Shown: one piece after another, positions 7,202 through 14,508 of the stretch
Layout of the letters: each line of letters starts with the position of its first letter
Numbering within the stretch: the first letter of the stretch is position 1
Assembly (NCBI GenBank): GCA_034660655.1
Contig: JAYEJU010000021.1
Span: 1 to 43,699 of the forward strand
From: Patescibacteria group bacterium
GTDB taxonomy: Bacteria; Patescibacteriota; Patescibacteriia; JAACEG01
Length of the DNA: 43,699 nucleotides
Direction of reading: 5' to 3'
Program-made: the position numbers and the translations under genes
Notes under the pieces: generated by a model
What the model was told of the DNA's origin: nothing
The model's input: only the letters and a program-made list of their open reading frames with translations
Databases searched by the model: none

Positions 7202-8131
7202 ATGATTAACATAGAAAATTTAACAAAAAAATATCAAGATAAAAAGGTTTTAGATAATATTTCTTTTAATATAAAAAAAGGAGAAATTTTAGGTTTTCTC
7301 GGGCCGAATGGAGCAGGTAAAACAACAACTTTAAAAATCATCACAGGTTTTATAGCGCCGACAAAAGGAAAGGTAAAAGTAGGCGGAATTAATTTATCAA
7401 AAGATTCATTAAGTATTAGAAAAAAAATAGGATATTTAGCTGAAAATAATCCATTATATGAAGATATGAAAGTTTATGAATTTTTATATTTCATCGCTAA
7501 TCTAAAAGGCATTAAAAAAGAAAGGATTGTCAGCAAAATCAGAAAAATAAATAAAACTTGCGGATTAGAAAAAGTTATAAGCAGAACTATTAATGAACTT
7601 TCAAAAGGATACAGGCAAAGAGTCGGCTTGGCGCAGGCAATGATTAATGATCCTGAAATTTTAATTCTTGATGAGCCAACAAGCGGGCTTGACCCAAACC
7701 AAATAGTTGAGATTAGAGAATTAATAAAAAAAATAGGGAAAGAAAAGACAGTTATATTTTCTACTCATATTTTGAACGAAGTGCAGGCTGTTTGCGACAG
7801 AATAATTATTATACATAACGGAAAGATTGTCGCGTCAGGCACTCCTGATGAATTATTAAAATCAGCTGGCTCTGAAAAAAATATTTATGTAAAAATTAAA
7901 GGGACAAGAGACGAAGTTTTGAGCAGATTAAAAAAATTAGAAAACGCTAAATCTGTTAAAATAAAAGATAAAGAATCAGACAATATTTATGGGTATGAAA
8001 TCAAATCAGACAAAGGAATTGACTTAAGAGAGAAGTTGTCAGCGGAAGTTATGCGTAATAATTGGAGCATTTTGGAATTTAGAAAAGAGGAAAAAGGATT
8101 AGAAGATGTGTTTAGAAAATTAACAAATTAG
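7202..8131 (+). CDS. ABC transporter ATP-binding protein (GldA/NatA type)
   Basis: 309 residues. Walker A GPNGAGKTT (34-42), Q-loop region GYLAENNPLYED (the usual Gln is Glu here, common in this subfamily), signature LSKGYRQR (133-140), Walker B ILILDEPT (153-160) and H-loop STHIL (about 183-187). The C-terminal 80 residues form the accessory domain typical of ABC-2 exporter ATPases. It energises the permease encoded 6 nt downstream. The four-gene context (ATPase, permease, GldG-like, DUF4340) matches the GldA-GldF-GldG arrangement, whose cargo is not established here. Confidence 0.88.
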   Translation: MINIENLTKKYQDKKVLDNISFNIKKGEILGFLGPNGAGKTTTLKIITGFIAPTKGKVKVGGINLSKDSLSIRKKIGYLAENNPLYEDMKVYEFLYFIANLKGIKKERIVSKIRKINKTCGLEKVISRTINELSKGYRQRVGLAQAMINDPEILILDEPTSGLDPNQIVEIRELIKKIGKEKTVIFSTHILNEVQAVCDRIIIIHNGKIVASGTPDELLKSAGSEKNIYVKIKGTRDEVLSRLKKLENAKSVKIKDKESDNIYGYEIKSDKGIDLREKLSAEVMRNNWSILEFRKEEKGLEDVFRKLTN

Positions 8132-8137
8132 TTTTTT

Positions 8138-8854
8138 ATGAATAATATTTACACAATTTTTCGGAAAGAAATAGCAAGTTATTTTAACAGTCCGATTGCT
8201 TATATTTTTATCGCAGTATTTTTGATTTCATCAGTTTGGCTGTTTTTCCAAAATTTCTTTTTGGCTGGGCAGGCAAGTATGAGGGGATATTTTTATTTTC
8301 TGCCTTGGATATTTCTTTTTTTGGCTCCAGCAATTTCTATGCGAAGTTTTGCCGAAGAAAAAAGAAACGGGACATTAGAATTGTTGCTTACTTTACCAAT
8401 AAAAGATTGGGAGGTTGTGTTAGGAAAATTTTTATCAAATGTAGTTTTTGTTACGGTTACAATTTTGTTGTCAATTTCTATTCCTATTAGCATAAGCAGC
8501 TTAGGCGAGATGGACATGGGATTGATTGTTGGCGGATATTTAGGAGCGATTTTATTGGCAAGCAGTTATCTTGCTTTGGGGCTTTTTGTTTCTTCGTTTA
8601 CCAAAAATCAAATTGTGGCTTTTATTATCGCAATTGCTGGTTTATTTTTTCTGTTTATTTTAGGTTCAGGATTTGTTTTAAATGTTGTCCCAGCTTTTTT
8701 AGTTCCTATTTTTAGTTTTTTAGGATTGGGGACTCATTTTAATAATATTATTAAAGGAGTTGTCGACACTCGGGATTTAGTCTATTATTTTTCTTTTATA
8801 TTCTTATTTTTATGGCTTACGGTAAGAAGCATAGAAAGCAGAAATTGGAAATAA
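8138..8854 (+). CDS. ABC-2 type permease (GldF-like)
   Basis: 238 residues with about six membrane helices. MNNIYTIFRKEIASYFNSPI at the N-terminus and SMRSFAEEKRNGTLELLLTLPI (about 67-88, the ABC-2 cytoplasmic coupling segment) are typical of gliding-type and NosY-like permeases. Its partner is the ATPase immediately upstream, and the auxiliary protein starts 4 nt after its stop. The substrate is unknown. Confidence 0.85.
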   Translation: MNNIYTIFRKEIASYFNSPIAYIFIAVFLISSVWLFFQNFFLAGQASMRGYFYFLPWIFLFLAPAISMRSFAEEKRNGTLELLLTLPIKDWEVVLGKFLSNVVFVTVTILLSISIPISISSLGEMDMGLIVGGYLGAILLASSYLALGLFVSSFTKNQIVAFIIAIAGLFFLFILGSGFVLNVVPAFLVPIFSFLGLGTHFNNIIKGVVDTRDLVYYFSFIFLFLWLTVRSIESRNWK

Positions 8855-8858
8855 TTTT

Positions 8859-10457
8859 ATGAATTTAAATCGCAAAATTAAAAATCAAGCAAATTTAATA
8901 ACAACAACCTTGATTATTGTTGGAATCTTAGCAGTTGTTAATTTTTTAAGTTATCAAATTTTTTATAGGTTTGATCTTACTGAAGGCAAAGATTATAGTA
9001 TTTCCTCAACAACTAAAAATTCTTTGAAATCTTTAGACGATGTTGTGTCTATTAAGCTTTATTTTTCCAAAGAATTGCCGTCAGAATATATGAATTTAAA
9101 ACAGGATATAAAAGATATTTTAGATGAATATAAAAGCTATTCAGGAGGAAAAATAAAAATAGAAGAAATAAATCCGGGCGACAGCGAAGAAGAACAGCAA
9201 AAAATTCAGATGCTGGGCATTCCAAAACTTCGTTTTAATGTTGTAGAAAATGACAAGTATCAAACTTTAGGCGGTTATTTGGGGATGGTAATTTATTTTG
9301 AAGACAAAAAAGAGGTTATTCCTGTTGTAAGTAGCAGTAAAAATTTGGAGTATGAAATTACTATGGCAATTAAAAAATTAACACTGGACAAAATTCCTGT
9401 GATAGGATTTACTGTTGGCAACGGTGAAGTCAGTTTAAATGACGAGTTAACAATTATTGGAAAAGAATTAAAAAAACAGTATGGTATAACAGCCGTTGAT
9501 TTATCTGACGGAAATTTAATTAGCGACAATATTGACACTTTGATTATTCTCGGACCGACTGCTGAAATCAATGAAAGATCAAAATATGTAATTGATCAAT
9601 TTTTAATGAGAAGCGGCAGTTTATTGATTGCGCAGGATAGTGTTGTTGTTGACCAGCAAATGGCGGTTTCTCAAAACAGAACAGGATTAAATGACATTTT
9701 AAATTTTTATGGCTTAAAAATAAATGATAATTTGATATTAGACGGCGCGTCTAATGAAATAGTAAGTTTTTCAACAGGAGGATTTTTCCCGTCTCTTGTG
9801 AATTATCCTTTTTGGCCAAAAATTTTAAAAGAGAATTTTGACAAAAGCAATCCTGCCACAGCGAACTTGGAAACAGCATTTTTTCCATGGGCAAGCTCTG
9901 TTGACGTTTTGCCAGAAAAAATAGGAGACAATAAAATTTTAGAATTAGTTAAAACAACGGATGAAAGCTGGGCAGTTAGCGAAAATATTAACTTGGATCC
10001 TTTCCAAAAATTTGCTCCTCAACCAATGGGACAGCAAACTTTAGCCACAAGTATTTTTGGCAAATTTGAAAGTTTTTATAAAGATAAGGATATTCCTAAA
10101 AAAGAAAACGAAGAGTCTGACAGTGATGGCAAGGAAGAATTTGTTTCTTCTGTTGACAGCGCGCGTATAACAGTTATTGGAGACGCTGATTTTGTAAAAG
10201 ACAACTTTTTATCAAGAAATATGAATAATTTGATTTTTTTCCAAAATGTTATTGACTCTTTAACTCTTGATCCTGATTTAATAAATATTCGTTCAAAAGG
10301 CGTAACAAGCCGTCCAATAGAAGAAGTGAGTGAAGCAAAAAAAATGTCAATAAAATATTTTAATATCTTTGGAGTAACAGTTTTAGTAATTGTTTTAGGA
10401 ATAATAAAATATAATTTGAGAAAAAGAAGAAGGTTTGTAGAAGAAGACGAAGAATAA
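8859..10457 (+). CDS. GldG-like ABC transporter auxiliary protein
   Basis: 532 residues. An N-terminal membrane helix (about 17-36) is followed by a large extracytoplasmic region beginning FYRFDLTEGKDYSISSTTKN, the start typical of the GldG/ABC_transp_aux family, and a second membrane helix near the C-terminus (about 503-522) before a basic tail. Two alpha/beta halves flank an acidic segment (about 413-430, KKENEESDSDGKEE). In Bacteroidetes GldG works with GldA and GldF in gliding and secretion; in this lineage the role is unknown and the protein is probably an envelope component of the exporter. Confidence 0.8.
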   Translation: MNLNRKIKNQANLITTTLIIVGILAVVNFLSYQIFYRFDLTEGKDYSISSTTKNSLKSLDDVVSIKLYFSKELPSEYMNLKQDIKDILDEYKSYSGGKIKIEEINPGDSEEEQQKIQMLGIPKLRFNVVENDKYQTLGGYLGMVIYFEDKKEVIPVVSSSKNLEYEITMAIKKLTLDKIPVIGFTVGNGEVSLNDELTIIGKELKKQYGITAVDLSDGNLISDNIDTLIILGPTAEINERSKYVIDQFLMRSGSLLIAQDSVVVDQQMAVSQNRTGLNDILNFYGLKINDNLILDGASNEIVSFSTGGFFPSLVNYPFWPKILKENFDKSNPATANLETAFFPWASSVDVLPEKIGDNKILELVKTTDESWAVSENINLDPFQKFAPQPMGQQTLATSIFGKFESFYKDKDIPKKENEESDSDGKEEFVSSVDSARITVIGDADFVKDNFLSRNMNNLIFFQNVIDSLTLDPDLINIRSKGVTSRPIEEVSEAKKMSIKYFNIFGVTVLVIVLGIIKYNLRKRRRFVEEDEE

Positions 10458-10469
10458 TAAATTAAATAT

Positions 10470-11393
10470 ATGCAAATAAAACGAACTTACATATTAGGAA
10501 TTATTTTTATTTTGCTTTTAGGAACGGCTTATTTTGTTAAAACAGCTCCTTGGGCAAATCATAAAGAAACAAGCAGTAATTTTTTTGTATTTGATAAAAA
10601 TGTTGTTGATAAAATAGAAATCGTTAGTGAAGTAAACAGCTCGATTTTAGAAAAACAAAATGATTTATGGGTTGTTGCTTCAGCTAATAATTTTAAAGCT
10701 GACCAAACAACGGTTGAATCAATGTTAAAAACAGTTTTGGAAATAAAAATTGGGACTTTAATTTCAGATAATGCTGACAAGCAATCTATTTATGAGGTTG
10801 GTGAAAAAAAAGGCATAGCTGTTAAAATTTTCAGCAATGATAAAAATTTCGCTGATTTTGTAATAGGGAAAAACGGTCCTTCATATAATACTAATTATTT
10901 CAGGATTGCGGGGAATAATAAAGTTTATTTGTCAGATGTTAGTATGAGAATAGATTTTAGCCGTCCTGATTATCGCGATATGCGAATTTTAACATTAAAT
11001 CAAGCAAATATTAGCAAAATAGAATTTGATTATCAAAGCAAAGCAAAAAATGTTGTTATAGAAAAAGAGAATGAAGGATGGAAAATTGTTTCTTCTGAAA
11101 AAATATGCAAACAAGAAATTGTTGATGAAATTTTAAGTATAATCAGTAATTTGAACGCTCAAGATATTGTGGAAGACGAAGAAAAAGAAAAAATTAGTTT
11201 AGACAAGCCAGAATTAAAGTTATCAATTTTTCAAGGTGATGATAAAAAAGTTTTATTAATTAATTCTGTTGAGCAGGAAGAAAATGAAGGTAAAAAATAT
11301 TATTTAGTTTTAGAAGGCAATGAAATAATTTATTCTGTTAGTGGATATTTAGGAGAAAAATTAATGAAACAGAAAAAAGATTTTGTAGAATAA
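10470..11393 (+). CDS. DUF4340-type membrane-anchored protein
   Basis: 307 residues: an N-terminal membrane helix (about 6-24), then repeated beta-rich modules. FFVFDKNVVDKIEIV, VASANNFKADQTTVESMLKT and the later VIGKNGPSYNTNYFRIAGNNKVYL fit DUF4340 proteins, which very often follow GldG-like genes. Last gene of the four-gene operon and followed by an intrinsic terminator, so it is probably an exported subunit of the same system. Function is not established. Confidence 0.75.
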   Translation: MQIKRTYILGIIFILLLGTAYFVKTAPWANHKETSSNFFVFDKNVVDKIEIVSEVNSSILEKQNDLWVVASANNFKADQTTVESMLKTVLEIKIGTLISDNADKQSIYEVGEKKGIAVKIFSNDKNFADFVIGKNGPSYNTNYFRIAGNNKVYLSDVSMRIDFSRPDYRDMRILTLNQANISKIEFDYQSKAKNVVIEKENEGWKIVSSEKICKQEIVDEILSIISNLNAQDIVEDEEKEKISLDKPELKLSIFQGDDKKVLLINSVEQEENEGKKYYLVLEGNEIIYSVSGYLGEKLMKQKKDFVE

Positions 11394-11452
11394 AAATATT
11401 AATTTAGTATGGATTAGTTTTAAACCTATCCATCTATCTGCTAAATTATAAA

Positions 11453-11477
11453 AATAAGGCATAAGCCTTGTTTTTTT
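11453..11477 (+). terminator. intrinsic terminator of the ABC exporter operon
   Basis: AAGGC-ATAA-GCCTT (11456-11469) followed by G and seven T, 60 nt after the DUF4340 gene stop. Confidence 0.75.
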
Positions 11478-11547
11478 GTCGCATAAAAAAAGGGTTGGCA
11501 GTTGTATAATTAAAATAATTATTTTAGATAAAAAAATTGATGAGATA

Positions 11548-11574
11548 TTTTGTTAGTTGCACAATCTAACAAAA
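11548..11574. other. 9-bp hairpin in a gene-free stretch
   Basis: TTTTGTTAG (11548-11556) and CTAACAAAA (11566-11574) pair perfectly around a 9-nt loop. No gene is adjacent; it could be an operator-like site or part of an RNA. Confidence 0.35.
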
Positions 11575-11675
11575 GAGGAAAATAAAATAATTGATAATAA
11601 TTTATTGGTTAATATGTTTTAAATATTTATAGAAATATAATAAAAAAAATAGAGGACGAATGATTTTTTAGATAA

Positions 11676-11774
11676 TAAAAAAAATCCTTTAAAAGGGCTT
11701 TCCCAACCACGTTCTTATGTTGGATGTCCTAGCCACGCCGCTGTTCGGCGACAGTTCGGAATATAGGTTTTTGT
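11676..11774 (-). ncRNA. candidate small structured RNA of about 95 nt, family unknown
   Basis: An island of much higher GC than its surroundings with no ORF. On the minus strand it shows hairpins CGCCG-AACAG-CGGCG and CCAAC-N11-GTTGG, the second enclosed by GGCT/AGCC, then a short CCTT/AAGG stem followed by eight T. A minus-strand promoter (TTAACA-N16-TATACT, 11808-11781) places a start near 11774. It is not a tRNA (no T-arm), and no SRP, RNase P or known riboswitch signature was recognised. Confidence 0.5.
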
Positions 11775-11780
11775 ATTTTT

Positions 11781-11808
11781 AGTATAACAAATTTATATAT
11801 TTTGTTAA
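11781..11808 (-). promoter_or_regulatory. promoter of the candidate small RNA
   Basis: Minus-strand TTAACA (11808-11803), 16-nt spacer, TATACT (11786-11781). Each box matches consensus at 5 of 6 positions. Confidence 0.5.
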
Positions 11809-11870
11809 AAAGTTATTAATAGGTTAAAATATAGCATTATATTAAATTGATAGAAAAAAAACAAAATTCG

Positions 11871-11935
11871 GCGCGGGATATATGGACGATAAACAAATAA
11901 TTTATTGCTGTCCTCTGTGGAGAAACTGTGGCGCG
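11871..11935. other. nested inverted repeats upstream of the small AbrB gene
   Basis: GCGC motifs at 11871-11875 and 11931-11935 bracket a stem GGAC (11884-11887) plus ATAAA (11889-11893) pairing with TTTAT (11901-11905) plus GTCC (11910-11913), and a direct repeat CTGTGG-AGAAA-CTGTGG (11915-11931). It is GC-richer than its surroundings and could be a leader structure or another small RNA. Confidence 0.35.
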
Positions 11936-11951
11936 ATAAATAAAATTATAT

Positions 11952-12004
11952 TATAATAAAGGCATTTATAGATGCCTCTATAGAGGCCTCTATAGAGGCA
12001 TCTA
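11952..12004 (+). promoter_or_regulatory. -10 box and perfect 36-bp palindrome in front of the AbrB-like gene
   Basis: TATAAT at 11952-11957 is followed by a perfect palindrome at 11969-12004, made of two copies of GCCTCTATAGAGGC sharing a central GGCC and flanked by TAGAT/ATCTA. With one mismatch the symmetry extends to 11964-12009. It ends 16 bp before the ATG at 12021, in the position of an autoregulatory operator or a leader hairpin. The -35 region (about 11929-11934) is poor. Confidence 0.65.
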
Positions 12005-12020
12005 AAAATAATTTTTATTT

Positions 12021-12185
12021 ATGAAAAATATTATTAGAAAATTGGTCAGAAATAGCTCTTATAGCTATTCTCTGAATATTCCCAAAGAAATTGTGGATAA
12101 ATATGGCTGGAGAGCTAAACAAAAATTAGTTATTAAAGACAAGGGAAGGGGATTGTTGGAAGTGAGGGATTGGAAAAGGAGATAA
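12021..12185 (+). CDS. 54-residue AbrB/SpoVT-like DNA-binding protein
   Basis: Reads MKNIIRKLVRNSSYSYSLNI, then PKEIVDKYGWRAKQKLVIKD and a basic end RGLLEVRDWKRR before TAA at 12183. The strand - IPKEIV helix - GWRAKQKLVI strand pattern is that of the AbrB swapped-hairpin fold, with the whole protein being only this domain. Such proteins bind DNA as dimers and are often stand-alone regulators or antitoxins; no toxin partner follows here (the next gene is a cyclophilin 118 nt away with its own promoter). The large palindrome immediately upstream is its likely binding site. Confidence 0.75.
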   Translation: MKNIIRKLVRNSSYSYSLNIPKEIVDKYGWRAKQKLVIKDKGRGLLEVRDWKRR

Positions 12186-12236
12186 AAAAATGCAAATAGA
12201 AAAAATATTGCAATATGATTTCTACAATATAGCGGA

Positions 12237-12265
12237 TTGACTAGTTGATTTTTAATTTATATAAT
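12237..12265 (+). promoter_or_regulatory. promoter of the cyclophilin operon
   Basis: TTGACT (12237-12242), 17-nt spacer, TATAAT (12260-12265), 38 nt upstream of the ATG at 12304. A near-consensus sigma70-type promoter. Confidence 0.7.
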
Positions 12266-12303
12266 TGTAATATAATTTATCTAATCATTAAGTTTAAAAA
12301 AAT

Positions 12304-12978
12304 ATGAAGAAGATTTTTTTATTTTTATTTTTGGCGTTTTTAATTTCTGGGTGTTCAAATAATCAAACGAAAAAATTAGATGCTGTAAATAAAAATATAA
12401 CTAAAAATTTAAATATTAATAATATGAATTCAACAAATATTATTGAAAAACAACAAACAACAATTCAAGATGATTTTAAGGATTTAGCGTCAGAATATAA
12501 TCAAGCGATTATTAAAACAAATTTTGGGGATGTAAAAATTGAATTTTATTCTGATGATTCACCTGAAACAGTTAATAATTTTTTAAATTTAGCTGAAATT
12601 AGATTTTATGATAACACAAAATTTCATCGCGTAATAAAAGATTTTATGATACAGGGCGGAGATCCAAACAGCAAAGACGATGATTGGTCTAATGACGGAA
12701 CAGGCGGACCAGGATATAAATTTGCTGATGAATTTAACAGCCATAAATTAGTAAAAGGAAGCCTGGCAATGGCAAATTCAGGTCCGAACACAAACGGCTC
12801 GCAATTTTTTATTGTTACAAAAGAAGCAACTCCTTGGTTAGACGGGATGCATACTAATTTTGGTTATGTAATTGAAGGCATAGATATTGTAGAAAAAATA
12901 GAAGAAGTGGAAATTAATAATCGCGACCATCCGCTTAAAGATGTTATTGTTAAAAGCATAGAATTAATAAAAAAATAA
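12304..12978 (+). CDS. cyclophilin-type peptidyl-prolyl isomerase, lipoprotein
   Basis: 224 residues. A lipoprotein signal (MKKIFLFLFLAFLISGC, lipobox LISGC) puts it on the outer face of the membrane after a short Asn/Lys-rich linker (about 18-60). The cyclophilin domain (about 68-222) shows FHRVIKDFMIQGGDP (residues about 112-126), GSLAMANSGPNTNGSQFFIV and LDGMHTNFGYV, covering the catalytic Arg, the Phe/Met pocket and the Gln. It accelerates prolyl isomerisation in exported proteins. It is first of three genes with envelope or redox roles. The overall assignment is firm. Confidence 0.93.
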   Translation: MKKIFLFLFLAFLISGCSNNQTKKLDAVNKNITKNLNINNMNSTNIIEKQQTTIQDDFKDLASEYNQAIIKTNFGDVKIEFYSDDSPETVNNFLNLAEIRFYDNTKFHRVIKDFMIQGGDPNSKDDDWSNDGTGGPGYKFADEFNSHKLVKGSLAMANSGPNTNGSQFFIVTKEATPWLDGMHTNFGYVIEGIDIVEKIEEVEINNRDHPLKDVIVKSIELIKK

Positions 12979-12986
12979 AATAAAAT

Positions 12987-14489
12987 ATGTCTGAGAATAT
13001 ATCAAGGAAAAAACTTTATTTAGTTGTTTTTTTAACAGGAGCTATTGTTATGATTTTAGAATTAATAGGATCTAGAATTTTGGCTCCAATTTTTGGAACA
13101 TCTATTTTTGTGTGGACGAGTTTAATAGGAATCATATTGGGCGCGATGAGCTTAGGATATTATTACGGCGGAAAGATCGCGGACAAAAATCCAAATTTGA
13201 AATTTTTTTCTTCCATTATTCTTTTTTCAGGATGTCTTGTATTTTTGATTTTAATTATTAAAGATTTTGTGTTGTATTCAGGCCTGTTTTTAGGGATAAG
13301 GACAGGAACTGTTGTTTCAGCAACAATTTTATTTGCTTTGCCAGCTATGTTTTTGGGAGCTGTTTCGCCTTATGCCGTGAGGCTGTCAATGAAAGCCGTG
13401 GAAAGTTCAGGCCATACAGTGGGAAATTTATACGCTGTTTCAACTTTTGGAAGCATTGTCGGCACTTTTTTAGCTGGTTTTTATTTAATTCCGAGATTTG
13501 GAAGCGCAACAATTTTGTATGGAATAGCAATAGCGTTATTTTTTATATCAGCGCTTGTTTATTTAGAAAAAAAATTCGCGATAAGAACAATATTTATTTT
13601 ATTGTTTCTTGTTATTGTTTCTTTTAGCGCGAGCGCGATGAGCAATAGTAATTTTATTGTTGATAAAGATAGCGCTTATAATCATATTAGAGTTTATGAC
13701 ACAGAAGACGAACACGGACGCGTTATAAGGATTATGTCTGTTGAAAATTTTTTTGATTCAGGAATGTTTTTAGATTCTGACGAGTTGGCTTTTGAATATT
13801 CTAAATTTTTTAGATTAGGGGGCATTTTTAACAAGGAAATAAAAAAAGCTGTTATTTTTGGAGGCGCCGCTTATTCAATCCCGAAAGATTTTTTATCAAA
13901 AAATAAAAATGCCACAATAGATGTAGTTGAAATTGATCCAATGACAACTGAAATAGCAAAAAAATATTTTAGGCTTAAAGATAACTACCGTTTAAATATT
14001 TACCATCAGGACGCGAGAATATTTTTGAATAAAACAGACAAAAATAAATATGATATTGTTTATAATGACGCTTTTAGCTCTGCTTGCGCTGTTCCATTTC
14101 ATTTGACAACAAGAGAAGCAATAGAAAAAATTTATAATATTCTTAATGATGATGGAGTATATGTTATAAATTTGATATCAGCGATAACCGGCGATTATTC
14201 GGATTTTTTTAGAGCAGAATATAAAACAATAAAAGAAAAATTTAAAAATGTATATGTTTTTCCAATAGAAGAATATAGCCAGAATTTTTTAAAGACGCAC
14301 CAGAATATTGTTATTATAGCTAGCAAAAGAAATATTAATATTAATGATCTTATGGAAAAGGCAAAAGATAAGGAAACAAAAAAAATGCTTAAGCATTACT
14401 GGACATATAAGATAAAAATTGATAATATTAGAACATTGACTGATGATTTTGCGCCTGTTAATTATTATGCCGTTAAATATTGCAATTAA
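12987..14489 (+). CDS. membrane protein with spermidine-synthase-like domain
   Basis: 500 residues. The first 215 form six to seven membrane helices starting LYLVVFLTGAIVMILELIGS, the signature of fused MFS/spermidine-synthase proteins. The C-terminal part (about 225-495) is a Rossmann methyltransferase-like fold with FGGAAY (291-296), VVEIDP (313-318), QDAR (341-344) and YNDAFS (359-364). The GGGDG loop of true spermidine synthases is changed to FGGAA, so polyamine synthesis is doubtful; the substrate is unknown. It starts 8 nt after the cyclophilin stop and lies in the same operon. Confidence 0.85.
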   Translation: MSENISRKKLYLVVFLTGAIVMILELIGSRILAPIFGTSIFVWTSLIGIILGAMSLGYYYGGKIADKNPNLKFFSSIILFSGCLVFLILIIKDFVLYSGLFLGIRTGTVVSATILFALPAMFLGAVSPYAVRLSMKAVESSGHTVGNLYAVSTFGSIVGTFLAGFYLIPRFGSATILYGIAIALFFISALVYLEKKFAIRTIFILLFLVIVSFSASAMSNSNFIVDKDSAYNHIRVYDTEDEHGRVIRIMSVENFFDSGMFLDSDELAFEYSKFFRLGGIFNKEIKKAVIFGGAAYSIPKDFLSKNKNATIDVVEIDPMTTEIAKKYFRLKDNYRLNIYHQDARIFLNKTDKNKYDIVYNDAFSSACAVPFHLTTREAIEKIYNILNDDGVYVINLISAITGDYSDFFRAEYKTIKEKFKNVYVFPIEEYSQNFLKTHQNIVIIASKRNININDLMEKAKDKETKKMLKHYWTYKIKIDNIRTLTDDFAPVNYYAVKYCN

Positions 14490-14508
14490 AATTAATTTAG
14501 TTATTTAT

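Noticed and set aside
11676-11774. tRNA or HDV-like ribozyme
   Set aside because: No T-arm or anticodon stem fits, and the nested double-pseudoknot pairing of HDV-like ribozymes could not be drawn.
14443-14508. Upstream start of the DsbD-like protein
   Set aside because: It would overlap the previous gene by 47 nt and place 22 extra residues before a good signal peptide that starts at 14509.
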